Shown here: piece after piece, positions 47,701-58,005 of the stretch
Layout: every line of letters starts with the position of its first letter
Position numbering within the stretch: the first letter of the stretch is position 1
The notes under the pieces: generated by a model
What the model was told of the DNA's origin: nothing
Database searches by the model: none
The model's input: the letters and a program-made list of their open reading frames with translations, nothing else
Made by a program: the position numbers and the translations under genes
Assembly: GCA_037576215.1 (NCBI GenBank)
Contig: JBANDB010000008.1
Coordinates: 1,798,001 to 1,862,000 of the forward strand
From: Armillaria gallica
Taxonomy: Eukaryota; Basidiomycota; Agaricomycetes; Agaricales; Physalacriaceae
Length of the DNA stretch: 64,000 nt
Direction: 5' to 3'

Positions 47701-48913
47701 GTACCACACCCGAGCGTGTGGCCAGCCATTCAACATATTCGGGGCGTCGGGACCAGGCCTAATCATTGCATCATGAGGTCTGGACAATATACAGCAAGAA
47801 ACTTTGGCGAAACGGAAATTCACCTCGATGAAGGACGGCACGCAAAAAATGACATCGCTCTGTGCTGCTCGGGCCGATGCGAACAGGTTCTCGGGCGTAG
47901 GAAGCATGGCGGGAGATTTTGGCTCGAAAGCACTCACTACCAATCCGGACGAAGCCTATGAGATAGATTAGTGAGAAGAAAGCGGCTCTGCAAGGTTGAC
48001 TTGCCGTCCAGCACAGCTGCAAGACTCCCATTCCGTGATACATTGGCATGACATGCAAAGAGAAAACAACATTGCAGAGGTCTCTGCCCCCGAACCAAGG
48101 TATGAGACATAGCTGCACGATGCGATGACTACTCCAAGGAATCGGCTTCGGATACGCCGTTGAACCTATAATGTATATCAACCAATGTTTCTACCAATCG
48201 GAGCAAAACATCGTTACCGGACGAATGAAGATACAGAATGATAGCGTCCGGATCCACACTCGTTAAGGGAAGATCATCGGATTTGGAGAGTCCATCTTGC
48301 CAATGCTGCAGGAAGAGTTCCTCGAAGACTGGAATGGGAGATAGATTCGGAAGGTCATCCAACGAATACGAGTATTGAGACTTCAATATATCGAGTGAAT
48401 CCCGAGCGAGGTCTTGCATGGACACATCTCTACCGACCAGAACATATTGTACTTCAACCTTGTGAAGGAGATGTGCAACAGCAAGTGCTGAATTGCGGGG
48501 AGATATAGGGAACAAGATAAAGTTTGCACGCAGCAAACTCATCATAGTGGTAAAGTAGGTGATTGTATCTGTTTAACGGTAAGCACTAGTTCGTGCACTG
48601 TGCATGAAGAAGTCACTAACCAGACATTGACAAGATGGCTACTACCGGACGCTTATGTCTAGCAAGAATGCGGCGTTTCATTAGACGAGCACCAGTATAT
48701 ATAGCCGCAATTGCCTCGGGCCAATATATCGTCCTGGTACTACCATCGTCGCGTGCGTAGACAAAGATACGGTGATTGGCAGAGTTAACCAGATGCCAGT
48801 CGTACATCTGTTGTAAGGTAAACGATCCATCAATGGGAGGGGACCGGAACGTGGCGCTCTTCTCGCCTTGTTTCTGAGGGGGGTGGAATAAGACGCTGTG
48901 TTGAGAAAGACAT
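44790..48913 (-). CDS. NRPS-like adenylate-forming reductase (A-T-R)
   Basis: Monomodular enzyme that activates a carboxylic acid as AMP ester, loads it on a carrier and reduces it off, usually to an aldehyde with NADPH. A domain: FRSPPIDGSFTL and YDWHLVNSANHRIF near the start, SGSTAYPKPIPWSSH (about 48150), PMYHGMGVLQ, STEGGI (about 47520), TSDLFIPHP (about 47200), GRTDDQIMHNTGEK (about 47140) and a Lys in AKPGKPFTYTAKNT (about 46610). T domain: GCDSLQATW, whose Ser codon is split by a GC-AG intron at 46301-46358. R domain: ITGTTGALGCHILASL (about 46000), HNAWRVDFNL (across an intron at about 45712-45667), YTSSIGVF, GYSESKWVSEELL (catalytic Tyr and Lys, about 45400). The 48913 ATG needs one base less in a run of six C to enter this frame; 48807 is the fallback start. 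Stop at 44790. Confidence 0.9.
46301..46358 (-). other. GC-AG intron in the carrier-domain Ser codon
   Basis: On the minus strand the donor is GACAG|GCGAGT and the acceptor TTCTCCAG|TTTG. Splicing gives GAC AGT TTG, that is Asp-Ser-Leu of the carrier motif. Unspliced reading runs into a stop after GCDRRVEF. No GT donor nearby restores the motif. Confidence 0.8.
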
Positions 48914-49384
48914 CGAATCAGATACTGTCAGAACATCGCGGAGAAGGATTGTTTATGAAGCAAAGCATACAGCGGGAAGATGATCACGTTGAATCCCAAA
49001 TTAAACGACTGGATGATATCTGGAAATGGACGAACCGCTTCAAAATTTGCGACCAACCGAACCATGCATTCAGATATCTATTTATGGATGTGTCCTTAAG
49101 AAGCAACGAATGCCGGTAGGGTGGGAAGAGTTATCACGTAAATGATTCTTATCTGGTCTCCGCTATCCCCGGTGACTCCGATAGTCACTACCGCCTGTGA
49201 TGGTTTCAATTCAGCGCATGTGGAGGCACGAAGTTCTCGGATAACATTCCTTCCTTCCAAAACAGCTGATGATCAGTAAATTTAGGTTATGATGGACTTT
49301 CCGCATGACTCGGTGATGCTGAAGTAAACGCAACTTTATTATTTAAACACATTCAACGAGGCCTTCTGCTTAGTGGTCAAAACC
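48914..49384. promoter_or_regulatory. Divergent region, A-T-R / seven-helix gene
   Basis: About 470 bp between two divergent starts, presumably containing both promoters. A purine- and A-rich stretch lies near 48960-49050. No motif recognised. Confidence 0.4.
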
Positions 49385-50779
49385 ATGCAGGTTCCTCTTG
49401 TTTCCGTCAACCTTGCGACTGTGGCGGTCGAAAGCTTCTTATACGGAATCTTCTTCGTTCTCGACCTGACATCGATAACTTTACTTTTTGTGCGACGATC
49501 CAGAGGGACTCGGAACACTGTCGCGTCGATCATACAGCGACCCATGTTCATCGGGGCTGTTGGTTTATTCATAACTATCACAGCGGTAGGCGCGAAACGA
49601 TGACCTAGCTCGACGCATCTTTTCCTGATCAGACTATAGCACTGGATTTGTACAATTATTCGATTATTCGATGCATTCGTCACCTTTGAAGGTGGAAAAC
49701 AGCCTTTGGAATTCTACGCCAATCTGTCGCATATAACAGAGGTTGTTAAAACTGGGTTTCTAATGGCATCGTTAGTTATTGGCGACTCTATGATCGTGAG
49801 CCTTGCCCTTTGATGAGGATTCTCCCAACTAATTTCACAGCAGATATATCGTCTATGGGTCGTTTGGGGATTCAATTACTACGTTATCATATTTCCATTG
49901 TTAACGTTGGCTGGACTTACAGGTACTTGTTGCAAAATCCTTCAACATGACAATGATTTTATTGAGATAACAGTGTGCGGTATCGGAATCACATACCAAT
50001 TCACGCAATATTTTCCGGGTCTGGACGTCTTTGCTTCGGAAGCTGGTAGATGGATCACAAGCGATTGCGTGTTCACACTCCTGTGAGTTTCCTATGCAGC
50101 TTCACACAGACAATGCGGTAAACGCTAATATTTACAGGACTAACATCTATAGTTCCAGTGAGTGTGATACACCTTGATATACTATACCTACAAACGTACC
50201 TATTCATGATTGACAGCTATGATCGCATGGTACATATGGAATACCCATAGGAAATCGGCAACCGCTATTGGCGGAGCCAGCTTGCTGGTAATATCAACGT
50301 CTGCTCGGAGGCTCGCAATGCTTATACGCACACCATTTCCAGTCTGTTCTTGCGATGTTCATCGAGAGTGCGGCAATATACACGTAAGAAAAAGTGTTAC
50401 TGTGGGCTATGACTCTCTAACATGACGCCTGATCAGGTCGTGGACGATTTTCTTCACGGCGTCGTATCAATCCAAGTCTAATCTCCAATTTACTGCTGTC
50501 GACAACTGGGCGGAAGTTGCAGGTATTGCCTTTAGTTTGATCAACGTCCGTGTAGGGCTTGGTTGGGCACAGAAGGCAGGACCTTCATATTCTTCCGCTG
50601 GATCATCAATATTTCGCAGCAACGCACGCGGTGGTTCTGCGCCTACCACAGAGTTTCCGTTACGCCCCCTGACAATCAACATATCGCAAGCGATGATTAA
50701 GGACTCTGATGAGGAGCGGATTCCCAATGAAGATGCAGGTCGAAAATCAGGTGTCAAGGAGTCGGATATGCCTGTGTAG
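49385..50779 (+). CDS. Orphan seven-helix membrane protein inside the inverted repeat
   Basis: Plus-strand gene with about six exons, starting MQVPLVSVNLATVAVES. Hydrophobic segments: VESFLYGIFFVLDLTSITLL, PMFIGAVGLFITITAV, GFLMASLVIGDSMI, IYRLWVVWGFNYYVIIFPLL, SDCVFTLLTNIYSS followed by AMIAWYIWN. A late segment reads AVDNWAEVAGIAFSLINVRV before a Ser/Arg-rich cytoplasmic tail ending DMPV at 50779. The IYRLWVVWG segment is what I recall as a hallmark of a widespread, uncharacterised Agaricomycete membrane-protein family; it is a different group from the 28545-29815 protein. It is divergent from the A-T-R gene. A diverged partial copy lies at 60619-60797. Function unknown; transport or sensing are possible. 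Confidence 0.68.
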
Positions 50780-51052
50780 ATGGCGGGATAAAGTTCATTC
50801 AATGACAAGTATTTTGTTGGCCATTTTTATCTGATAAAAGTGGTCTAGGTTATTTAAAATCTATGCTTTTTATTTCGCTGGACATACATACTTACAACGG
50901 ATTCAATGCAGACTTGAGCTTCGTCGATCTTACATAAGTAGAATAGCCTACATGGCTAAGCACTGTTGAAATGATGCCTGAAGGTACCGTGCCGTGTAAT
51001 GACGAGATGAGATGAGATGCTGAGTGACTCGGAGGAGCTACAAAGTCTATCA
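50780..51052. other. 3' flank with fragment similar to the repeat arms
   Basis: A 46-bp piece at about 50975-51020 (TGCCTGAAGGTACCGTGCCG followed by a GATGAGAT run) resembles 43613-43660 of the left arm and its counterpart in the right arm, with small indels. Otherwise nothing recognised. Confidence 0.4.
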
Positions 51053-51357
51053 CTAGTCGGGCTCCCGGATCCAGTTATCCGGGAGAACATTATTTTGTAA
51101 GGTGTTCCGCCATGTTTGGATCACCGTGTCTTCTTTCAACGCTTTTTTCCATACCGCTTTGCGTCGGTCATGGCGCAGTCTGATTTCAGTCGAGTGTTGA
51201 TCTGTTCGATCCACCGATTTCGGATTTTCTGTAGTGTATGCCATCTTTCCGGTTCATCATCTCGGACAATCTTTCGTTCACATTGTATGCACCAGATAAG
51301 GTATGCGGACTCAGTGATAAGAATCCTGTAAAGCCTCGACAGTCCTTGTATCACGTT
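51053..51357 (-). mobile_element. Retroelement (RT/RNase H type) C-terminal relic
   Basis: Two overlapping minus-strand frames read GLSRLYRILITESAYLIWCI, CERKIVRDDEPERWHTLQKI, RNRWIEQINTRLKSDCAMTD, KRYGKK and then LKEDTVIQTWRNTL and LPDNWIREPD. This series matches what I know as the C-terminal tail of reverse transcriptase/RNase H proteins of Agaricomycete non-LTR elements. A frame change near 51145 (after RYGKK) shows it is dead. No RT domain, long terminal repeat or poly-A tail was found nearby. The fragment is about 300 bp and is truncated at its 5' side. Confidence 0.6.
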
Positions 51358-52131
51358 CTCCTCGTTTCGGAAGTTTGCTGTGGGGAAAAAAGGATTCGTT
51401 CATCAAAAGCCTGGGAATTCACTACCGCTTTCCCTCTGGCTACTTATATCACTACCTCCTTCTCGTCCTGCCCTTTGTCCATAAAATCACCCTCGCTAAA
51501 AATGAAATGTATGTTTCCCTCACTCTTATTTCTTACTTATATATTCAACTCTTTTTTAAAGTTTACTTTATTTTTTATGTGCTCGGCCGGTCTGAGGCCT
51601 AGGTTTGACATCTCAGAGCACAGTACCTTCCATGCAACATGTAAGCCCTCGAACGAGGTCGCACGTTCTACGAGCGACATTGGTCATGCCCGCGATGCCC
51701 TCTGCATGGCATGTATTGCATATGAAGCGCCTTGCTACCATCGTGTGCCGGTACGCCCTGCCTGCCCCGATCCTCTCACATCGACTTTCATCGCCGCCAA
51801 CCCCAGCTATCAGTACACGAAACGACGCCGACTTCTCATGAAAATTGAATATCGGACGCCATCCAGGAGTGTGGGGTCATGAAAACTCCTCCAACCGCCG
51901 GCGTATCCGGAAACTCAACGACAACGACAGCTTGCGCAGTGGGAAAGGCGGTTTCTTTGTGAAGGGATGATATGTATGAGGGTGGTGCTGAGCTGAAGGG
52001 AAGGGGGGGTCAATGAATGGCAGGTGAAGCTAAGGAGAGCGGGAGAGTGGGAATGGGAAGGCCGCCCAACGACTAATGAAACAGTGACGCCTTCACGGGT
52101 GTTGGTCGATCATCCATCACCAAGGAACACG
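51358..52131. other. Gene-poor stretch inside the inverted repeat
   Basis: Open frames on the plus strand (51238-51882 and overlaps) carry no recognisable domain. A piece near 51640-51665 (ATGTAAGCCCTCGAACGAGG) recurs with changes near 52855-52880 (ATGTAAGCCCTCCAATGAGG), suggesting old local duplication. Nothing else recognised. Confidence 0.35.
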
Positions 52132-52440
52132 ACGATGCTCCACCAATGCCCCCCACTGCTGGATGTGATGTGGCAGATGACAGTGTACTGGTTCATGGGT
52201 CTGATGTCAAATGTTCCGTCAAAGCTGACATTCTTTGTTGGGTTCTCTAAGTCGATCCAGTCAGCTGGATATGGCATGCGGACGTCGTCAAGATTCCGTA
52301 AGCTTCCTCTGATACTTTATTGTGATACCTCCTGACGCTTCACATAGGTACATTGTTCATTTCCGAATGGGCTCTCCTTGTTGGAGGCCTCGTGTTTGTA
52401 TTGCCTATAGTTATCCCCCCGTATCAAGAACTATACTGAT
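52132..52440 (+). pseudogene. UNC93-like MFS transporter fragment
   Basis: Plus strand: DVMWQMTVYWFMGLMSN then KLTFFVGFSKSIQSAGYGMR, a probable intron, and, in another frame, TLFISEWALLVGGLVFVLPI followed by a Pro-Pro-Tyr end. The order and wording match the last two helices of fungal UNC93-like major-facilitator proteins (usually YWMMGAMSND...K...F.GFYKSIQSAG...ALLVAGL.FALP). The upstream ten helices are absent, so this is a truncated relic. The stop just after the last helix fits the native C-terminus poorly. It shows that the stretch inside the inverted repeat has collected gene debris. Confidence 0.6.
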
Positions 52441-55400
52441 CTGGACGACGAGACCATGTTCTGACCACAACCCGCCAACCGGTCCCAACCCACACAAAGA
52501 TCGTTCTCAATCGCTACGAGTCATGGAATTCTAACACGAAACAACTCCATATATGAAAGATGCCGGACTATCAGATGCTATCTGGCAAAGTGGCACCATA
52601 CACAATTCTAAAACCCGCCCAGGAGCCTGACGACGACGACCGTGGTGACGGCAGTTTGCGCAATGGCCAGGGAGGTTCGTCCGGGTTGTTATATAAGAGC
52701 GGTGATGAGATGTAGCTGGTGAGGCGATGAAGGGCAAGAGGGTAGGAGTGGAGAGGGGTCCGCCCGGGTCCCTGACGGCTAGCAACAACGACGACGGCCG
52801 CTACCAAGTTGACGGTGATAGCTCCAGTGAGCGCCTCCCATCAATCTCCATCCCATATGTAAGCCCTCCAATGAGGCTGCACATCACACCACCTCCCATC
52901 GGTACGCTCATCAACCCCGCCTCCATCCTCATACTCACTCGCATGGGGATTGGGCTGGATCGACTTCAATCGCAACACACAACGCAAATTCTACACTCAA
53001 ACGAGCTTGGATACGCAGTCAAATCGAACACCGGTCCCTCTCTGGGCGTGCAGAACCTTGCACACGCCCAGAACCCACCCGGGAGGTCTCCTCCAGCGCC
53101 GAAATAACTGATTTCCCGCCTTCGAAGTACGAGGTTTGTGTTTTGTTAGTAAATCATCTCTTAATTGACGTTTTTGTTTTATTTTTGCTCAGAATAGCAT
53201 TCCCACATCTTTCCCTTGACAAACAGGCACCCCCTAGACCATCTGGCTCTTCAGGGATCCGAGCATCGTGCCGCCTATCAAAAGCCAAGCTACCAGCTGC
53301 CTACTGCTCTCATCCAAGTTTCGCAAATCATTACGATGGTGCAGTTGTTATTTCCTATCAGCATTTCAGAGTCTAATTTTCTTGTAGGTCTCTTCGTTTA
53401 CATATGCTAACAGCTGGCTAATCGTTGGCCTTTCCACACGAGACAGCGGCCATGCACGACAGGTCTGGATTCGGGGCAGCGATGATAGCGTTCTGGTATC
53501 AGGGACTACGGCAGCTCGCTGGAACTCCTTTGACCGGTGCGCTACGTGTACAGCGCCGGCTGTCTTCAGTCTCCCGCTTGTCAATGCAATGTGAAACGCG
53601 TCGATATCTCAAACTCTCGGACATTCCGGCAGACAGACTGTACGTGTATACTCCTGGTTCTAATTGCAGGCTGGCTGATCGCGCCTTCGCGGTTAGTGAA
53701 TCGCCGAAGCGGCTGAGTTGTTGATTCGGCTCTACGCATGTCATACCTTCAGCCTATTCTAGATCGTGGTGACCTTCTAACAAGGACAAGCAACTTGCAT
53801 CTTGATTCTTCGCAGCCTCCAAAACATTTGAGGGGGTTGTGGTTGGTCTATGACTATCTTTTCCAGGATCCCGTAAGCTCCTCCTTTTGTACTGTGATTT
53901 ATCAGCTGAAGGTCTCTCTTGTGGCCACAGGCGATCTTTTTGTTTGATTTTACTGCCGAGTACGTCGACTCCTCTATTCTGGGGATTTGAACGATGAACG
54001 TTGAACTCCGGAGGAGGAGGATAGAGAGCGCCAACAATAGTAAGAAAAGATGCTGTTACCCGTAGAACCCTCGGGGAAATGCCTTTTACTCACCAACAGT
54101 GTGGAACTCGAACGCACCCTTGGTTTCCTTCGAACAGACAACCTTCTACACGTCTGTGAACGCCAAATATTCCAGGACTTTGGTAGTTCTGAATTCTTCT
54201 GCGCTCGTATAGGTGCCTGCGGACGTACGTCCCCCGCTGTTTGATCCTATTCCATACCTAATATTCATATATAGTGAAGTCAAGCAATATTGACAAAGCT
54301 TCCGTTTATACGCTGCTAGTCATTGGCTGCGCAGCATCCACGACTAACTGTCTAAGCCACGCATCTCCCATGATGTAACTGTACCTGCATAGCCAGTTGA
54401 CGATGTGGCCCGATACCGTCCTTGCAAACGCCACAGCATTTTCCTCTCCGTCGGGCATTACGACGTCAACTGCTCATGCAGACGACCTAATATCAACTCT
54501 CGCGGTGCGAACCTGGTGACCACTTAGACCTGCCTTATTTAAAGGGAATAGCTCAACCATGTATTGCCGCAGATCTTTGCGATACTACTTCCATCACAAC
54601 TATACCATGGGCCACAGCCAACAATTCACTCTGACATCGCAGAGGGATGAACTCAATACGGGGCAGCATTGATGTGCAAGACGACGGGCTCCATACAGCA
54701 GACTCAAGACGGCCATGCCTCGATGCCACAGTTTCGAGCGGTAGGATCAGTAAAACGATTTGACGTCAGGTCAAGACCTGTGGGACAACACGACTGGAGC
54801 GACGATGTCCTCGTCAGGACCTTCTTGTGATCATTCTGTTAGCCGCTCGCAGTCTGGGACGCGTGACAACGTATGTGTTCCTTGATGTGGTCAGTGGAAG
54901 TCCTTCGGTGCATGTTACTTCACGGCTGACAAGTCTTTGTTTCATAAGTAATGGTTCCCACAAGTCGTCTCCGTTCCACGGCCGGGTCTTCATGGGTCCA
55001 GAGGTATGCGATATTGAGGGGGTGAATATCCCATAATACCTTGCTACGACACCATTAACTGTTGGTATATGCCAACGTGAAAGAACATTATCCTTATTAT
55101 GTTGCGAATAACAATGAAAAAGGTGGATGCGATGACGGCTAACGCAACCACTGTACAATATTTTACTCGGAGGAGGTTGAATGCGAGTAGTTCTTCGCGG
55201 AGTTCCTTCGCATATATTCTTGCAATTACATGGATTTAACTGTTCTTGCATCCCAAGATCGACGCTATTGAAAGCCTGCAGACAGCTCACGCGACCAGGT
55301 TCATAGATGATTCCCTCCGAGGTTGATGAGTCGTCGGTGTATAATTTTGCGGCAATCGGGGATGGTGCATTACGCAAATATCAACGATATATACATTGTA

Positions 55401-55816
55401 GAACGCGTAACGAACACCAAAGACATTATTACCAGGCTGCTATTAGCTACGTCAGACGGCATATTATTATTACCCATCACGCATTCCATGCGGCAATCTT
55501 ACTATTCTGTAACTTCGACAGCTTCTACTTTGACCACCATCATTGACGACTACATTGCCGTTGCTAACCACAACGACCACCACAGCGCCGATGCCGATAT
55601 CAAAAAATTCTCCTTGGAGAGGAAATCGCTTTTTGGAAATACAGCTGATAGCCGTGCCCAACGGGCGCGTAATGTGCATGACTGATGACCGTACGGTCCT
55701 TTTCCCCTCGCTACCACCATGAGCTCTAATCTTTCGCAGGATACATTCAGAAAGAGAATGCACCTACTTGAGTGTGCGCAAACTGAAACGACGAAGAAAT
55801 AGAAGGAAACGGACAC
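52441..55816. other. Gene-poor stretch with possible relics
   Basis: 3.4 kb without an intact gene. Possible relics are weak. Near 53500-53545, a plus-strand segment reads GLRQLAGTPLTGAL, a phrase typical of MCT-type transporters. Near 55195-55085 on the minus strand, a hydrophobic segment VALAVIASTFFIVIRNIIRI might belong to a membrane protein. Neither continues far. The rest shows no motif, no tandem array and no clear transposon end. Confidence 0.35.
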
Positions 55817-57395
55817 TATGCCAGTAGAAGATATAACAACGTACACCCCAGCGGCCGCGATCAGCAACGAAGGAGGAGAGGAGGAAGAAGAAAGTGAATG
55901 GTGGGAAGAGGACAGCGACACAGATGATGAACACGGGTAGGCGAAGCACACCCGACACAACGGAGGGACACAGCCAGCATGACATATCCTTACACCACAC
56001 TCCACGGCCACCAACCGCAGAATCAACCTGATTAGCCCAACTCCGGGCGCAAAAGTACCATAAACGTTCGCTACTATACTCCACACCAGCGGTTAATTAA
56101 ATGCTGAATCCACAAAAACAAAAAAAGCAACGAAGGAGGAAATGAGGCCCAGAAAGCCACGCGATCTAGTTCAGCGGAGGTACGAAGGGTCGAGCCTGGC
56201 GCGGGGGAATTTTTTAGTTCCCGGCGGTAGATTGATACTCGCTTCGTTTTTGGAACCCCTATAGTTATAGTTATCAACAATTCTCACTTTAATATGGACT
56301 GTGGGAACACCCACATTTTGCGAGCGCAGGCAAGCACATAGACTGACTGGGTCCCTCCGGTAAATCCCGATGAACCGGACAATACCGGCGCCAGCAAGGA
56401 AACAGAAAGACGACGACATATTCACTTTCACCCGTTGAAACGCTACATAAACATTCTTTATACGCGCAAAAACAACACTGCCAAGTCTCAAAGTGATACG
56501 ATAAGAAATGAAAGAGATACGACACAATGAAACGACGAGGACTCGCAATCAAACTTGCGGGTACTGTTCCGAAGACGCAAAATAGTGTCTTCTATCAAAG
56601 CTGATCATCTACCGTCATTCCATAGACGCGTATTGATTATGGATCTCGAACCTCGAAAATTTCTATCCCTCTCTTTGGCCGGCCAATGAGAAATACTCTG
56701 AAAAAATTTGAAGCATGTCTCAGTCTGATATCATCTCATCACGCGGCACGTTACTGTACCTTCAGGCACGCACTACGAAACTCAATCCTCGAGCTCACTA
56801 CCATCCGGTCGACCTAAAAAATGTCAATTGCATGACACTTTTACAATGATATTCATCATGGCAAACCTCTCTCGACACTTGTCTTCTCAGCACGTTCAAA
56901 CACGTCATCACTGTGCGGGCAGTGGTTGAAGCTTCTAGGGATGTTCACCATACCATAAATAGGCACGAATTCTCAACCCAACTCAGTGCAGCTGGCATAT
57001 AATGGAGTTCTGATGACGAACATACCGAGGCCCAACGACAGGCAGGCAACGGATACCTGCTGAAGCGCAGTGAATGTCGGATCCAAGTTAGTCTTAGAAG
57101 TTAACTTGATGCATTTTGTGATCTAGCCAATGAGAATGGTTACGGAAGCAAGGTTCGATGTCCACGCAAGGAGTAACACCGTGCGGTCAAAATTTGAGCA
57201 ACCAGGTGGGATCGACTACCATTTGCTCCGTAAAGTGGGTCGAGGGTTGGACGGGCCGACATCAGTATCAGATATCTGCATCTGATGTCAACGAGGCGCA
57301 GCTGGTCTGTGTCAATCGATATTACGGTGGTGCTTACTCTGAAAGGAACCACAGGTAATGGGGGGTATTTACTGTTACCTTCAACTAGTAGATAG
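55817..57395. repeat. Right arm of long inverted repeat
   Basis: About 1.58 kb, the reverse complement of 42983-44052 but longer. Two blocks are private to this arm. One, at about 55878-56140, is bounded by direct copies of AGCAACGAAGGAGGA (55863-55877 and 56126-56140). The other is at about 56293-56557. The left arm keeps one copy of the 15-mer, so deletion between direct repeats in the left, or insertion in the right, explains the difference. A plus-strand frame at 57158-57358 matches the 43023-43223 frame. A minus-strand frame at 56171-56548 includes VRFIGIYRRDPVSLCACLRS; function unknown. Confidence 0.88.
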
Positions 57396-58005
57396 TAACG
57401 GTGCTACAACTGTTTATCTTTTGCAATGAGCCATCGAGGTCTATAGGAGTAGTTTACTTCTATTTACCTGAGCTGTATGTGACTATCGGAGATGGTCAAT
57501 CAATCCAGTCTTCCAATCATCTTCTAACTCCGCACCAACATGGAGGCTGAGCTTGCGCCGGTACCAACGCCAACACCCACAGCCTGAGACTGAGACCAGT
57601 GGCTTGTACATTCAGCGTGGTAATTCGAGTTCAGTGATAGAGATATTGCCCAGGGTCATACATCATTCTTTTATTAGAGTACTTTGCTCTCACATGCCAA
57701 GGTTCATATGGTACTCCATCAACTTCTTCTGATTTCTAGGACTAATTTAATCGAGTACAGAGAGTTTGTATAAGTTATGATAACGTAACCGAAACCAATT
57801 GTAAGACACGTTCGAGCACGCACGGCGCCTTTCCAGACGGCTTGCAGCCTCCGACCGTCCGGTTCAGAAGCTCTTGATGCTTGATGATTTGATGTGAACT
57901 TATGAAAGACTGCCTTCTTCTCGGACAATTACAACTTCTCGGGCTCCCTTCCTTCTCGTACTTCTACTCACCCAGCGGTGTCCCTCCCTTATTTTCATCC
58001 TCGCA
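57396..58005. promoter_or_regulatory. Upstream region of the MCT-type transporter
   Basis: About 600 bp between the outer end of the right repeat arm and the transporter ATG. It ends in a C/T-rich leader (GGCTCCCTTCCTTCTCGTAC at 57942-57961). Nothing else recognised. Confidence 0.45.

Noticed and set aside
54814..55377. 187-codon minus-strand frame as a gene
   Set aside because: No motif, low-complexity-free but incoherent composition, and an overlapping frame shows a hydrophobic segment that looks more like a membrane-protein relic. Not enough to call either.
55323..56086. Overlapping frames on both strands (120, 178 and 106 codons) as a new membrane protein
   Set aside because: The hydrophobic Ser/Val-rich minus-strand frames straddle the block that is missing from the other repeat arm and have no splice logic; no family resemblance.
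42983..57395. Calling the inverted-repeat unit a Starship or other named transposon
   Set aside because: No tyrosine recombinase, DDE transposase or captain gene was found inside, and target-site duplications at the outer ends could not be recognised. I report only the repeat.
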